DNA of 64,000 nt from JBGPEQ01 sp050180895 (GTDB lineage: Bacteria; Pseudomonadota; Alphaproteobacteria; Dongiales; Dongiaceae), in NCBI GenBank assembly GCA_050180895.1, contig JBFXDS010000010.1, positions 62,001-126,000 on the forward strand, written 5' to 3'. This document shows, piece by piece, positions 57,013 through 64,000 of this stretch; the stretch's first letter is position 1; every line of letters starts with the position of its first letter. The notes under the pieces are model-generated. The model did not search any database and had not been told where the DNA came from. It saw nothing but the letters and a program-made list of their open reading frames with translations. Position numbers and translations under genes: made by a program.

Positions 57013-57285
57013 TCAGCGCCCGCGGGGGGTGAAGCGCCGCTTGGCGGGAGCGGGGGCGGCGCGCTCGTCCTTCTGGCGGAAGGTGATGCGGCCTTTGGTC
57101 ATATCATAGGGGGTCATCTCGACGGCGACGCGGTCGCCGACGAGGATGCGGATGTGGCGCCGCCGCAGCTTGCCGGAGGAATGCGCGAGCACCTCATGCC
57201 CGTTGTCGAGCCGCACCCGATACATGGCGTTCGGCAGCAACTCCGACACGGCGCCTTCGGTCTCGATCAGGTCTTCCTTGGGCAT
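57013..57285 (-). CDS. infA: Translation initiation factor IF-1, extended form
   Basis: A 90-residue OB-fold protein: KEDLIETEGAVSELLPNAMY, then VRLDNGHEVLAHSSGKLRRR and HIRILVGDRVAVEMTPYD, ending KGRITFRQKDER plus a basic tail (AAPAPAKRRFTPRGR). Classical IF-1 has 72 residues; this longer shape resembles the additional IF-1 copies of Burkholderia and other Proteobacteria. IF-1 occupies the ribosomal A site during initiation. A cold-shock gene lies 58 bases upstream on the same strand. Confidence 0.93.
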   Translation of the reverse strand: MPKEDLIETEGAVSELLPNAMYRVRLDNGHEVLAHSSGKLRRRHIRILVGDRVAVEMTPYDMTKGRITFRQKDERAAPAPAKRRFTPRGR

Positions 57286-57343
57286 GCGGCGGTTGCTCCA
57301 GGCGGGACGGGGGCGCCGGACGGCGCCCCCGCCTCCACACAGC

Positions 57344-57550
57344 TCAGACGTTCTTCAGGTTGACCGCAGAGACCTTGCCCTGCTGGCCGCGCTCGAGATC
57401 GAAGCTGAGCTTCTGACCCTCGCGCAGCGAGCCGAGGCCGGCGCGCTCGACCGCGGAGATGTGCACGAAGACATCCTTCGAGCCGTCCTCCGGCATGATG
57501 AACCCGTAGCCCTTCGCAGGGTTGAACCACTTCACAGTGCCCGTCGGCAT
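57344..57550 (-). CDS. Cold-shock domain protein
   Basis: A 68-residue OB-fold protein with both RNA-binding motifs, GTVKWFNPAKGYGFI (RNP1) and KDVFVHISAVERAG (RNP2), followed by the family's GQKLSFDLERGQQGKVSAVN. The ATG at 57550 is chosen; upstream codons are not family-like. CspA-type proteins melt mRNA structure. Pairing with IF-1 suggests a cold or stress translation unit. Confidence 0.95.
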   Translation of the reverse strand: MPTGTVKWFNPAKGYGFIMPEDGSKDVFVHISAVERAGLGSLREGQKLSFDLERGQQGKVSAVNLKNV

Positions 57551-57776
57551 GGAGATTTTCCCCGAACCAAGGTGCCGTGGCGCGCGATTGCGACACGGAT
57601 CTCGCCATTCGGGCGACATCACCTGGTCCGGCGCTCAACAAGGCACGAGGCAGGAAAGCGAGCAGACCCGAATGGCGTTTGACGGCGGCACTATGAGCCG
57701 GGAGACCGGGGGAACACAACGGGGAACATGCGGGATACGGATCGACGGCATCGGCCGCAGGCGCTAGCCTTCGCGC

Positions 57777-58199
57777 ATGATCCGGGTCACCGACCGCATC
57801 GCCCTGGGGGAGGACGAGATCGCCGAGAGCTTCGTGCGCGCGGCCGGGCCCGGCGGGCAGAACGTCAACAAGCTGGCGACGGCGGTGCAGCTGCGCTTCG
57901 ACGTGCGGCGGTCACGATCGCTGCCGCCGGAGGTGCGCCAGCGGCTGGAGCGGCTGGCGGGGCGGCGGCTGACGACCGAGGGGGTGCTGGTGATCACCGC
58001 CCAGCGCCACCGCACGCAGGAGCGCAACCGCGAGGATGCCCGCGCGCGCCTCGTCGAGCTGATCCGGCGCGCCGCCGTGCCGCCGGTGCCGCGCCGGCCG
58101 ACCAAGCCGACCGGCGCGTCGCGCGAGCGCCGGCTGGAGTCAAAGCAGCGGCGGTCGAAGATCAAGCGGCTGCGCGGCGCGCGGCCGGGGGAGGAATAG
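57777..58199 (+). CDS. arfB: Alternative ribosome-rescue factor / peptidyl-tRNA hydrolase ArfB
   Basis: A 140-residue release-factor-like protein with the catalytic GGQ in RAAGPGGQNVNKLATAV near residue 25. The basic C-terminal tail (RERRLESKQRRSKIKRLRGA) inserts into the mRNA entry channel of stalled ribosomes. No codon-recognition domain is present, as expected. It sits 10 bases before a cysteine hydrolase gene. Confidence 0.95.
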   Translation: MIRVTDRIALGEDEIAESFVRAAGPGGQNVNKLATAVQLRFDVRRSRSLPPEVRQRLERLAGRRLTTEGVLVITAQRHRTQERNREDARARLVELIRRAAVPPVPRRPTKPTGASRERRLESKQRRSKIKRLRGARPGEE

Positions 58200-58209
58200 G
58201 CGCAGAGCG

Positions 58210-58797
58210 ATGGAGTTGACCAAGGCCGGTCTGATTGAACGCGAGCGATCCTGCCTGATCGTCGTCGACGTGCAGCAATACTTCCTCGACAAGCTGCCGC
58301 TGCATGAGCGCGGCCCGCTGGTGCAGCGCATCGCCTGGCTGATGCGCGTGGCGCGGGCGCTCGACATCCCGGTCATCGCCACCGCCGAGGACGTGGCGCG
58401 CGACGGGCCGCTGGTGCCCGAGCTGGCCGCCCTGCTGTCGCCGGGAACGGCGGCGTTCGACAAGCTCATCTTCGGGCTGATGGGCCAAGCCGACCTCCGC
58501 GCCGCGGTCGATGCGGTCAAGCGCGACTGCTTCGTGCTCATCGGACTGGAGACCGATGTCTGCATCGCGCATTCGGCCCTCGGCCTGGCGGCCGCCGGCT
58601 ATCGCCCCGTGGTCATCGACGACGCCTGCGGCTCGCCGCCGCCGCACCATGCGCACGGCCTGCGGCGCCTGCGCGACGCCGGCGTCACGGTGACCTCGGT
58701 CAAGGGCATCTTCTACGAGTGGGTGCGCGACCTCGAAACGTATCATCGCGTGAAGGCGCTGGCGAACCAGCCGCTGCCGGAGGGGCTGACGCTGTAG
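58210..58797 (+). CDS. Isochorismatase-family cysteine hydrolase
   Basis: A 195-residue alpha/beta protein. The catalytic triad is Asp in LIVVDVQQYF near residue 20, Lys in FDKLIFG near 86 and Cys in LETDVCIAHSAL near 120, preceded by the cis-peptide region of the family. Members hydrolyse nicotinamide, ureidoacrylate or other amides or vinyl ethers. Substrate unknown. It probably shares a transcript with arfB. Confidence 0.9.
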   Translation: MELTKAGLIERERSCLIVVDVQQYFLDKLPLHERGPLVQRIAWLMRVARALDIPVIATAEDVARDGPLVPELAALLSPGTAAFDKLIFGLMGQADLRAAVDAVKRDCFVLIGLETDVCIAHSALGLAAAGYRPVVIDDACGSPPPHHAHGLRRLRDAGVTVTSVKGIFYEWVRDLETYHRVKALANQPLPEGLTL

Positions 58798-58848
58798 CGG
58801 CGTTCCGGCGCGGTGTTCGGTCGATAACGGAGGCTGGGATCAGCGCGG

Positions 58849-58885
58849 TGCGTCCTTCCCCGGGTTTAACCCGGGGAAGGACGCA
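58849..58885. repeat. Perfect hairpin with family A outer arms
   Basis: TGCGTCCTTCCCCGGGTT (58849-58866), one T, then its exact complement (58868-58885). The outer GCGTCCTT/AAGGACGC matches family A palindromes, but the inner part is a CCCCGGG core, so this looks like a rearranged or chimeric relative. Confidence 0.8.
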
Positions 58886-58928
58886 GAGGCGAGTATGCAA
58901 CGCATCCTTTTATCCTCCCAGCAGACCC

Positions 58929-58956
58929 GAGGGGCGACCACGTGGGGTCGCCCCTC
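58929..58956. repeat. Hairpin GAGGGGCGACC/GGTCGCCCCTC
   Basis: An 11-bp stem (58929-58939 with 58946-58956) with a short loop, between the cysteine hydrolase and DUF1127 genes. It may serve as a terminator for both convergent genes, though no T-tract follows. Confidence 0.6.
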
Positions 58957-58979
58957 CATGGATTTGGTAAATCTGCCTG

Positions 58980-59144
58980 CTACTCCGACAGGCCGAGGTC
59001 GCGGAGCAGATATCTGGGCGTGCTCTCCAGATCGAGGGTGTCGGCCCGGCGCGGCCAGCGCGACCAGAGGGACGCGAGGAACGACACGATGCGCCACGGC
59101 GGTGCCGGGCGCTCACAGGACGGGCACAGTTCAGCGTGTGTCAT
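58980..59144 (-). CDS. DUF1127 (YjiS-like) small protein
   Basis: A 54-residue protein. It has two cysteines in ELCPSCERP near the N terminus, then FLASLWSRWPRRADTLDLES and PRYLLRDLGLSE, the arginine-rich helix and LRDIGLS-type ending that define DUF1127. Some members bind RNA or regulate transport or metabolism; the present one has an added N-terminal CXXC segment. It is divergent from a GcvA-type LysR gene, a frequent arrangement in alphaproteobacteria. The ATG is at 59144. Confidence 0.8.
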   Translation of the reverse strand: MTHAELCPSCERPAPPWRIVSFLASLWSRWPRRADTLDLESTPRYLLRDLGLSE

Positions 59145-59256
59145 GCTTCTGACTCCCCGGGGCCGCTTCGTTGGCGAGCCCCAAATGAGCTTATGTCGAT
59201 GAGGTGAATTTGTGCTGGACGCAGCCGGCAGACAAACCGATAGTCAGGGGAAGTAC

Positions 59257-59271
59257 ATAAGGCTGCCTTAT
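59257..59271. promoter_or_regulatory. Perfect palindrome, probable LysR operator
   Basis: ATAAGG-CTG-CCTTAT lies 12 bases before the LysR start codon, between divergent DUF1127 and lysR. It has the symmetry and position of a LysR autoregulatory site; the binding protein is inferred. Confidence 0.5.
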
Positions 59272-59283
59272 GGGTGATCCGGC

Positions 59284-60186
59284 ATGCCGAACCTGCCGCC
59301 GCTCTCGGCCATCCGCGCGTTCGAGGCCGCCGCGCGCCATGGCAGCTTCACCAGGGCGGCGGCCGAGCTGGGCATGACCCAGGCGGCCGTCAGCTATCAG
59401 GTGAAGCTGCTGGAGGACCGCGTCGGCGCGCCGCTGTTCCTGCGGCTGCCGAAACGGGTGGCCTTGTCCGAGCTGGGCAAGCGGCTGGCGCCGCCGGTGA
59501 CCGAGGCGTTCCAACGCATGGAGGCCGCCTTCGCCGCCACGCGCGAGACGAACGAAGGCGTGCTGTCGGTCACGGCGATCCAGAGCTTCGCCGCCAATTG
59601 GCTGGTGCCGCGGCTGGGCACGTTCCAGCTGGCCCATCCGAACATCGCCGTCCGGCTGGAGGCGTCGGGACGGGTGGTCGATTTCGCGCGCGAGGAGTTC
59701 GATCTCGGCATCCGTGGCGGACATGGACGCTGGCCCGGCCTCAAGGCGCACCTGCTGATGCCGATCGAGTTCACGCCGCTGTGCAGCCCTGAGTTCATCG
59801 CCCGCAGCGGCCCGCTCATGGCGCCCGCCGATCTGCTGCGCCTGCCGCTGCTCGACTGGCGGGACGACTGGTGGCGGCAGTGGTTCGCGCTGGCGGGAAT
59901 CCCGAACCCGCAACCCTCATTGCCCTCGGCCATCGAGGTCGATTCGCAGGTGATGCTGGGGCGGGCGGCCATGGCGGGCCAGGGAATCGCCATCCTGACG
60001 CCGGCCTACTTCGCGGCGGAGCTTGCCGCCGGCCGCCTGGTCCAGCCGTTCGATCTCGTCGCCCGCAGCGATTCGAGCTGCTGGCTCGTCTATTCGCAGG
60101 AGCGGCAGGGCTCGCCGAAGATCCGGGCATTCCGCGACTGGATCCTGGAGGAGGTCCGCCGCGACGCCGCGCAGGCGGCGGCGTGA
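59284..60186 (+). CDS. LysR-family regulator, GcvA subgroup
   Basis: A 300-residue regulator. The N-terminal HTH is SAIRAFEAAARHGSFTRAAA with recognition helix TQAAVSYQVKLLEDRVG. The substrate domain (about 90-295) includes FAANWLVPRLGTFQLAHPNI and REEFDLGIRGGHGRWPGL, both typical of GcvA-like proteins. It is divergent from a DUF1127 mini-protein, the likely target. The ligand is unknown. Confidence 0.93.
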   Translation: MPNLPPLSAIRAFEAAARHGSFTRAAAELGMTQAAVSYQVKLLEDRVGAPLFLRLPKRVALSELGKRLAPPVTEAFQRMEAAFAATRETNEGVLSVTAIQSFAANWLVPRLGTFQLAHPNIAVRLEASGRVVDFAREEFDLGIRGGHGRWPGLKAHLLMPIEFTPLCSPEFIARSGPLMAPADLLRLPLLDWRDDWWRQWFALAGIPNPQPSLPSAIEVDSQVMLGRAAMAGQGIAILTPAYFAAELAAGRLVQPFDLVARSDSSCWLVYSQERQGSPKIRAFRDWILEEVRRDAAQAAA

Positions 60187-60295
60187 CGCATTGCCGCGGC
60201 GCGGAGAGAGGGCAGCTTCCTTGTCGTCATCCGGCGAAAGCCGCTATCGCCCGCGAGTCTCGTCAACAGCTCACAGGAGAGTAGGACCGGCGCTG

Positions 60296-60378
60296 TGCGT
60301 CCTTCGACAGGCTCAGGATGAGGATCTTTCTTCGTGCCAGGAAAATTGCCCCTCATCCTGAGCCTGTCGAAGGACGCA
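60296..60378. repeat. Long intergenic palindrome, family A copy 4
   Basis: Left arm starting TGCGTCCTTCGACAGGCTCA at 60296 and a matching right arm ending at 60378. It lies between convergent lysR and the HlyU-family gene, so it could act as a bidirectional terminator. Confidence 0.92.
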
Positions 60379-60401
60379 GGATGGTCTTGCAGCAGCCGGG
60401 G

Positions 60402-60704
60402 TCAGCTGCCGAACATGCGGTCGCCCTGCTCGGCGATGATCTGGCGGGCCTTGGAGACGGCGAAGGTCGCGGCGGTCTCGCGGTCGGCGAAGGTGTCGGC
60501 GCGGACGAACTGATGCTCCTTCAGGCCGTCGGGGAACTGCTTGGCGATGCTGCCGGCGGTGAGCCAGCTGGAGCCCTGGCGGCGCGGCGCGGGGCGGATG
60601 AGGTAGCCCTCATGCTCGATCGCCTCCGCGGCCGGCGCGGACTCCGTCCCCGATTCCTTGCTGCCGAAGAGGCCCCTTACGAGGCCCATGAATCCGGATG
60701 GCAT
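60402..60704 (-). CDS. HlyU-family protein
   Basis: A 100-residue protein. The core is HEGYLIRPAPRRQGSSWLTA near residue 32, followed by KEHQFVRADTFADRETAATF and ARQIIAEQGDRMF, all as in the Pfam HlyU family of alphaproteobacteria. The name comes from a Vibrio regulator, but this family is different and of uncertain function. The ATG at 60704 is preferred because GGAG lies at a good distance; an ATG at 60716 is possible. Confidence 0.85.
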   Translation of the reverse strand: MPSGFMGLVRGLFGSKESGTESAPAAEAIEHEGYLIRPAPRRQGSSWLTAGSIAKQFPDGLKEHQFVRADTFADRETAATFAVSKARQIIAEQGDRMFGS

Positions 60705-60776
60705 GGCGGTCTCCATCGACGACGCGACTCGCCGCCAGTCTAATGCACAGGGCGGACGATGTCCGCAACGGCGATA

Positions 60777-60825
60777 CCCTCACCCTACCCCTCTCCCGCC
60801 GCGCGGGAGAGGGGTAGGGTGAGGG
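60777..60825. repeat. Perfect 23-bp hairpin, family C copy 3
   Basis: The left arm (60777-60799, CCCTCACCCTACCCCTCTCC then CGC) pairs exactly with the right arm (60803-60825) around a 3-base loop. It is the tightest member of the family seen at 26844 and 30336. It is located downstream of the DUF2852 gene. Confidence 0.93.
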
Positions 60826-60905
60826 TGGCGGCCAGGAAAAAAATGAAGCCCGCCGCGTCGAGGGACGGGCGGGCTCGCAGAGTTCAGGGAAGAACTACGC
60901 GGAGG

Positions 60906-61316
60906 TCAAACCTGGGGCTGCGGCGCCGGGCCGGGGTCCTGCGAGCGGCGCCGGCGGTCGGCCATGAACTCGTCGAACTCAGCCTTGTCCTTGGCGTGGC
61001 GCAGACGCTCCAGGAACTCGCGGAACTCGCGCTGCTCTTCCTCCAGGCGCTTCAGCGTCTCGGCCCGGTACTCGTCGAAGGCGCGGTTGCCGCTCGACTC
61101 GTTCCGGCGCCAGGGAGCGGTCCAGCCGCCACCGTCGCGATTGTCCATGCCGTACCAGCGGCCGCGGCCGCCATGCCTTCCGCATCCCATGCGTCCACTC
61201 CATATGAGATAAGCCAGGATCGCCAACCCGATGGGCCAGAACACGATGAAGCCCAGAACCATGACGCCGATCCAGGCGGGTTTGCCGATGTCATCCAGCT
61301 TTCCGACGATGTCCAT
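60906..61316 (-). CDS. DUF2852 membrane protein
   Basis: A 136-residue protein with one or two N-terminal helices (PAWIGVMVLGFIVFWPIGLA, AILAYLIWSG), a Gly/Arg-rich linker (GCGRHGGRGRWYG) and a long charged coiled helix (FDEYRAETLKRLEEEQREFR then EFLERLRHAKDKAEFDEFMA). This order matches DUF2852, of unknown function. The ATG at 61316 is chosen over 61328. A TTGACA at 61379-61374 may be its -35, though the best -10 (TTATGT) is 20 bases away. Confidence 0.85.
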   Translation of the reverse strand: MDIVGKLDDIGKPAWIGVMVLGFIVFWPIGLAILAYLIWSGRMGCGRHGGRGRWYGMDNRDGGGWTAPWRRNESSGNRAFDEYRAETLKRLEEEQREFREFLERLRHAKDKAEFDEFMADRRRRSQDPGPAPQPQV

Positions 61317-61331
61317 TGCAGACCCCATGTC

Positions 61332-61346
61332 AATGTAAGTAACATT
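61332..61346. promoter_or_regulatory. Palindrome upstream of DUF2852
   Basis: AATGT-N5-ACATT lies between the candidate -10 and the DUF2852 start codon. The neighbouring TetR gene makes a TetR site plausible, but its half-site differs from the one at 62048, so this is tentative. Confidence 0.35.
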
Positions 61347-61400
61347 CACATAACTGGACCGAGCCCCGCCGGCTGTCAAGACGGAATCGAAAAAAATCGA

Positions 61401-62051
61401 TCAGCCGCGCGCGGCACCGTGCAGGCCGAGCCCCTGCAGATAGATGAGGACCGCTGCCTCCAGCAGATCCTCGGGGGCCATCGGCAGGCGCCGGCGGCCG
61501 GCGTCGCCGCGGGCGAACAGCGAGGCGATGCCGTGCGACAGCGCCCAGACGTGCAGGCTCATCATCAGGGGCGGCGGCCGGTCCTCCTTCGGCAGCAGCG
61601 TACAGACCGCCTCCGACGCCTTGCGCAGGACCGCGAACGCCCGATCCGCGGCCTGCTGCAGCCCGGGCTCCGCATCCGGCGCCAGGCCAGCCTCGAACAT
61701 GGCGGAGTAGTAGGAGGCGTCCGACCGGGCGAAGTCGAGATAGGCGCGACCGAGATTCTGGAACGCCGCGAGCGGATCGGGCCGGCCGTCGTTCCAGGCA
61801 TGGTCGAGCGCCGCCGCGAAGCGCTCGAAGCCGCGGCGCGCCACGTCGACCATCAGCGCGTCGCGGTCGCGGAAGTGGCGGTAGGGCGCGGCCGAACTGA
61901 CGCCGGCCCAGCGGGCGGCATCGGCGAAGGTGAAGCCGGCCGGCCCCTTCTGGGCGATCAGCTCGAGCGCCGCGCGGATCAGCGCCTCGCGCAGGTTGCC
62001 ATGGTGGTAGCCGCGCCGCTCAGTGCCCGGATCATCCTTGGACCAGCTCAT
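61401..62051 (-). CDS. TetR-family transcriptional regulator
   Basis: A 216-residue repressor. The HTH is FADAARWAGVSSAAPYRHFR near residues 43-62, followed by DRDALMVDVARRGFERF. The C-terminal ligand domain has YYSAMFEAGL and SLHVWALSHGIASLF, as in TetR_C_33/WHG-domain members. An inverted repeat spans its start codon. The controlled gene may be itself or DUF2852. No efflux gene is adjacent. Confidence 0.92.
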   Translation of the reverse strand: MSWSKDDPGTERRGYHHGNLREALIRAALELIAQKGPAGFTFADAARWAGVSSAAPYRHFRDRDALMVDVARRGFERFAAALDHAWNDGRPDPLAAFQNLGRAYLDFARSDASYYSAMFEAGLAPDAEPGLQQAADRAFAVLRKASEAVCTLLPKEDRPPPLMMSLHVWALSHGIASLFARGDAGRRRLPMAPEDLLEAAVLIYLQGLGLHGAARG

Positions 62052-62070
62052 GTGAGGAGGTCTTACATGA
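62048..62070. promoter_or_regulatory. Inverted repeat over the tetR start codon
   Basis: TCATGT (62048-62053), 11 bases, ACATGA (62065-62070). The tetR ATG lies inside the first arm. An AGGAGG occurs between the arms on the plus strand. Autorepression is the simple reading. Confidence 0.45.
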
Positions 62071-62162
62071 GTCGGGCACAGGATACAGCCGGAATCGGCA
62101 TCGGCCGGGATCGCGGACCGACGCTGCGCCCGCCCGCGCAGATGCGGGCTGCACGACCACCC

Positions 62163-62247
62163 TGCGTCCTTGCGACAGGCTCAGGATGAGGGGCAGTCTT
62201 GGTGGCACGAAGAATGTCCCCTCATCCTGAGCCTGTCGAAGGACGCA
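62163..62247. repeat. Long intergenic palindrome, family A copy 5
   Basis: The left arm is TGCGTCCTTGCGACAGGCTC (one inserted G relative to the family); the right arm ends GTCGAAGGACGCA at 62247. It separates tetR and the histidine kinase gene. Confidence 0.9.
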
Positions 62248-62417
62248 CCGTGCCAATCCCATCTTTCTGCAAGCCAAGCTGCTCCGTCGTGCTGCGCGGA
62301 GGCCGGGTATTTACCAAGGTTTTACGTGAAACGGCCCATTCTGCACGGTGACCGTCCGGCCGAAGGGCAATGTGCCCGTTGCCGGCCGATCGCAGGGACG
62401 CGAATTCGGGAATTCCC

Positions 62418-63983
62418 ATGCGGCAATCACTGCCACGGCCCGCAGGCGGGCGCAGGGCCGGCGTACGAACCACGATCATGCTGGGATTCGTCGCCGTGCT
62501 GGCGATTTCCGGCGCAGCGCTGATCGGCATCTGGACCGAGGCGCGGCTGCTGCGCGGCGCGTACGACTCGCTGCGCGACGACGCGCTGCCCGCCATCTCC
62601 CGCCTGGAGGACCTGAAGACCGTCAGCCACGCCTACATGCAGGCGGTCATCGCCCACGCCTATGCCGACATCTGGGCCGAGCGCTACGGCGGCGGGAGCG
62701 CCGGCGACCGCGAGGCGACGCTGCGGGAGGTGCGGATCCGCGAGGCGCGGCTGCGCGATTCCGCAGCCGCCGTGGCGACGCTCGGCAACCTGCACCGCAT
62801 GGGCATCGCCGGCGATCCGCGCGCGGAGATCGCCAGCAGCATCGACCTGTTCGTGGCGCAGGGCCAGAAGATCATCGACCTCGCCGACGGCGCCGGCCAT
62901 GAGGAGGTACCGACCCTGGTCGAGAAGATGCGCTATGGGCACGCCTATCTCGGCAAGGTGGTGGAGGGCGTGATCCAGCAGAAACGCATCGACATCGCCG
63001 GCATCGACGATGCGGTGCGCACCGCGATCGACCGGGTGCTGCTCATCCTCGGCATCGCCGGCGCCATCGCCATCCCGCTGACCCTGCTGGTCGGCTGGTA
63101 CATCGCCAACCGCATCGCGCGGCCGATCCAGCAGCTGCGCGACGCGGCCGAGCAGCTGGCCGAAGGGCGCTTCGAGGTGGCGGTGCCGGCCGCGCCCGGC
63201 AACGAGATCGGCGACCTCGCCAGTTCGTTCCACGAGATGGCGCGGCGGCTGCACCAGTCCATGGACGCGCTCGCGCGCCAGGAACGGCTGGCCGGCCTCG
63301 GCCAGGTCGCGGGCACCATGAGCCACGAGCTGCGCAACCCGCTGGCCGTGCTGCGCGCGACGCTGGCCACGCTGCGCCGCCGCCTGAACCCCGATGCCGA
63401 GGAGGTGCAGCGCTCGCTCGCCCGCATGGACCGCAACATCGACCGCTGCACCGAGATTATCGCCGACCTGCACGACTTCGCCAACGGCGCCGAGGTGACG
63501 CGCGAGCCGACGCCGCTCGACCCATGGCTCAACCATGTCCTCGACGAGCATGCCGTCAGCGGGCTGGTGACGGTGACGCGCGAGCTCGACAGCGGCGCGC
63601 TGGCGCTGATCGACCGGCAGCGGCTGCGGCGCGCGGTCCTCAACCTGATCGACAACGCCGTCGAGGCACTGACCGACATCGGCTGGAAGCCGCCGGCCGG
63701 CCGCGAGCGCCGCATCACCGTGCGCACCGAGCGGACCGAGGCGCGGGTCCGCCTGTCGATCGCCGACAGCGGTCCGGGAATTCCGCCCGACGTGCTGCCG
63801 CGCATCTTCGAGCCGCTGTTCACGACCAAGAGCTTCGGCGTCGGGCTCGGCCTGCCGCTGGTGCGGCAGATCATCGAGCAGCATGGCGGCACCATCGAGG
63901 TGGACACGCCGACCACGGGCGGCACGCGTTTCGTCATCCATCTGCAGCGCGCGGCGGAGAGCGCGGCGACGCTGGCGGCATGA
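62418..63983 (+). CDS. Membrane sensor histidine kinase with HAMP domain
   Basis: A 521-residue kinase. TM1 is about residues 20-40 (LGFVAVLAISGAALIGIW) and TM2 about 206-230 (LLILGIAGAIAIPLTLLVGW), flanking a helical periplasmic sensor. A HAMP linker follows, then the HisKA helix with phosphorylated H303 in MSHELRNPLAVLR. The ATPase has NLIDNAVEAL (N box), DSGPGIPP (G1) and GVGLGLPLVRQIIEQHGG (G2). The ligand is unknown. Its stop overlaps a new ATG (ATGA), implying a coupled gene, probably its regulator. Confidence 0.94.
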   Translation: MRQSLPRPAGGRRAGVRTTIMLGFVAVLAISGAALIGIWTEARLLRGAYDSLRDDALPAISRLEDLKTVSHAYMQAVIAHAYADIWAERYGGGSAGDREATLREVRIREARLRDSAAAVATLGNLHRMGIAGDPRAEIASSIDLFVAQGQKIIDLADGAGHEEVPTLVEKMRYGHAYLGKVVEGVIQQKRIDIAGIDDAVRTAIDRVLLILGIAGAIAIPLTLLVGWYIANRIARPIQQLRDAAEQLAEGRFEVAVPAAPGNEIGDLASSFHEMARRLHQSMDALARQERLAGLGQVAGTMSHELRNPLAVLRATLATLRRRLNPDAEEVQRSLARMDRNIDRCTEIIADLHDFANGAEVTREPTPLDPWLNHVLDEHAVSGLVTVTRELDSGALALIDRQRLRRAVLNLIDNAVEALTDIGWKPPAGRERRITVRTERTEARVRLSIADSGPGIPPDVLPRIFEPLFTTKSFGVGLGLPLVRQIIEQHGGTIEVDTPTTGGTRFVIHLQRAAESAATLAA

Positions 63984-64000
63984 TCCGATCCCTCAGGGAC
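63980..64000 (+). CDS. Start of a downstream gene, cut by the window edge
   Basis: Seven codons (MIRSLRD) begin at an ATG overlapping the kinase stop codon. The coupling suggests a response regulator or other kinase partner, but nothing more can be read. Confidence 0.35.

Noticed and set aside
62067..62189. Forty-codon plus-strand frame with a good AGGAGG site, beginning inside the tetR operator
   Set aside because: It ends in a palindromic repeat and lacks any family resemblance; the AGGAGG is better explained as part of the inverted repeat.

Overview
The window is high-GC DNA from an alphaproteobacterium, most probably of the Rhodospirillales type. Supporting signs are the yqeY-like gene, dnaG and rpoD in a row with carA divergent beside them, a bacteriohopanoid gene set, a usg gene, a GcvA-type LysR regulator beside a DUF1127 mini-protein, DUF2852 and HlyU-family genes, a GTG-rich start codon repertoire, and several families of long intergenic palindromes. 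There is no rRNA, CRISPR array, prophage or transposase. Two tRNA genes are present.

Layout. 0-5.3 kb: 5' end of carA, then GatB/YqeY protein, DNA primase and housekeeping sigma factor, followed by tRNA-Ile(CAT). 5.6-6.4 kb: a compositionally distinct inositol-oxygenase-like gene just after the tRNA. 6.5-17.4 kb: isoprenoid/hopanoid region, with an MlaC/HpnM-like gene, ispH and hpnH on one side and dxs-hpnD-hpnE-shc-hpnG on the other. The two halves are separated by a vapBC toxin-antitoxin pair whose toxin is frameshifted. 17.7-24 kb: YciI protein, a Crp/Fnr regulator, a porin, an e(P4)-type acid phosphatase, a secreted protein and an acetolactate-synthase-like enzyme. 24.1-26.3 kb: groES-groEL under a CIRCE operator. 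26.4-33.5 kb: usg, ctaA, a Gfo/Idh oxidoreductase and a polyamine-type ABC importer. 33.6-37.9 kb: chromate genes (rhodanese-ChrB, ChrA) converging on an arsR-arsI-arsC-aqpS arsenic operon. 38.2-39.8 kb: an uncharacterised three-gene ExbB/ExbD-like operon. 40.4-46.7 kb: a small unknown protein, a cytochrome c and a three-gene split/fused glutamate synthase-like operon. 46.8-56.4 kb: tRNA-Leu(CAA), a YqaA/DedA protein, dsbB-coq7, HNH nuclease, esterase, oxygenase-like protein, AlkA-type glycosylase, gluQ, TerC protein, tandem DUF4743-Nudix paralogues, a membrane aspartic protease and a CHAP lipoprotein. 56.4-64 kb: repeat-rich DNA, IF-1 with a cold-shock protein, arfB, a cysteine hydrolase, DUF1127/LysR, HlyU, DUF2852, TetR and a sensor kinase.

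How genes work together. Dxs and IspH supply isoprenoid units; HpnD, HpnE and Shc turn farnesyl diphosphate into squalene and diploptene; HpnH and HpnG extend the hopanoid; HpnM-like protein probably helps move lipids. HpnC, needed between HpnD and HpnE, is not in the window. The ars operon combines sensing, organoarsenical demethylation, arsenate reduction and an arsenite channel. The least explained units are the ExbB/ExbD-like operon, the rearranged glutamate synthase and the inositol-oxygenase-like gene.

Intergenic DNA is unusually repeat-laden: at least five families of palindromes sit between genes, sometimes inside operons. All protein family names rest on motif recognition by eye; no database search was run.
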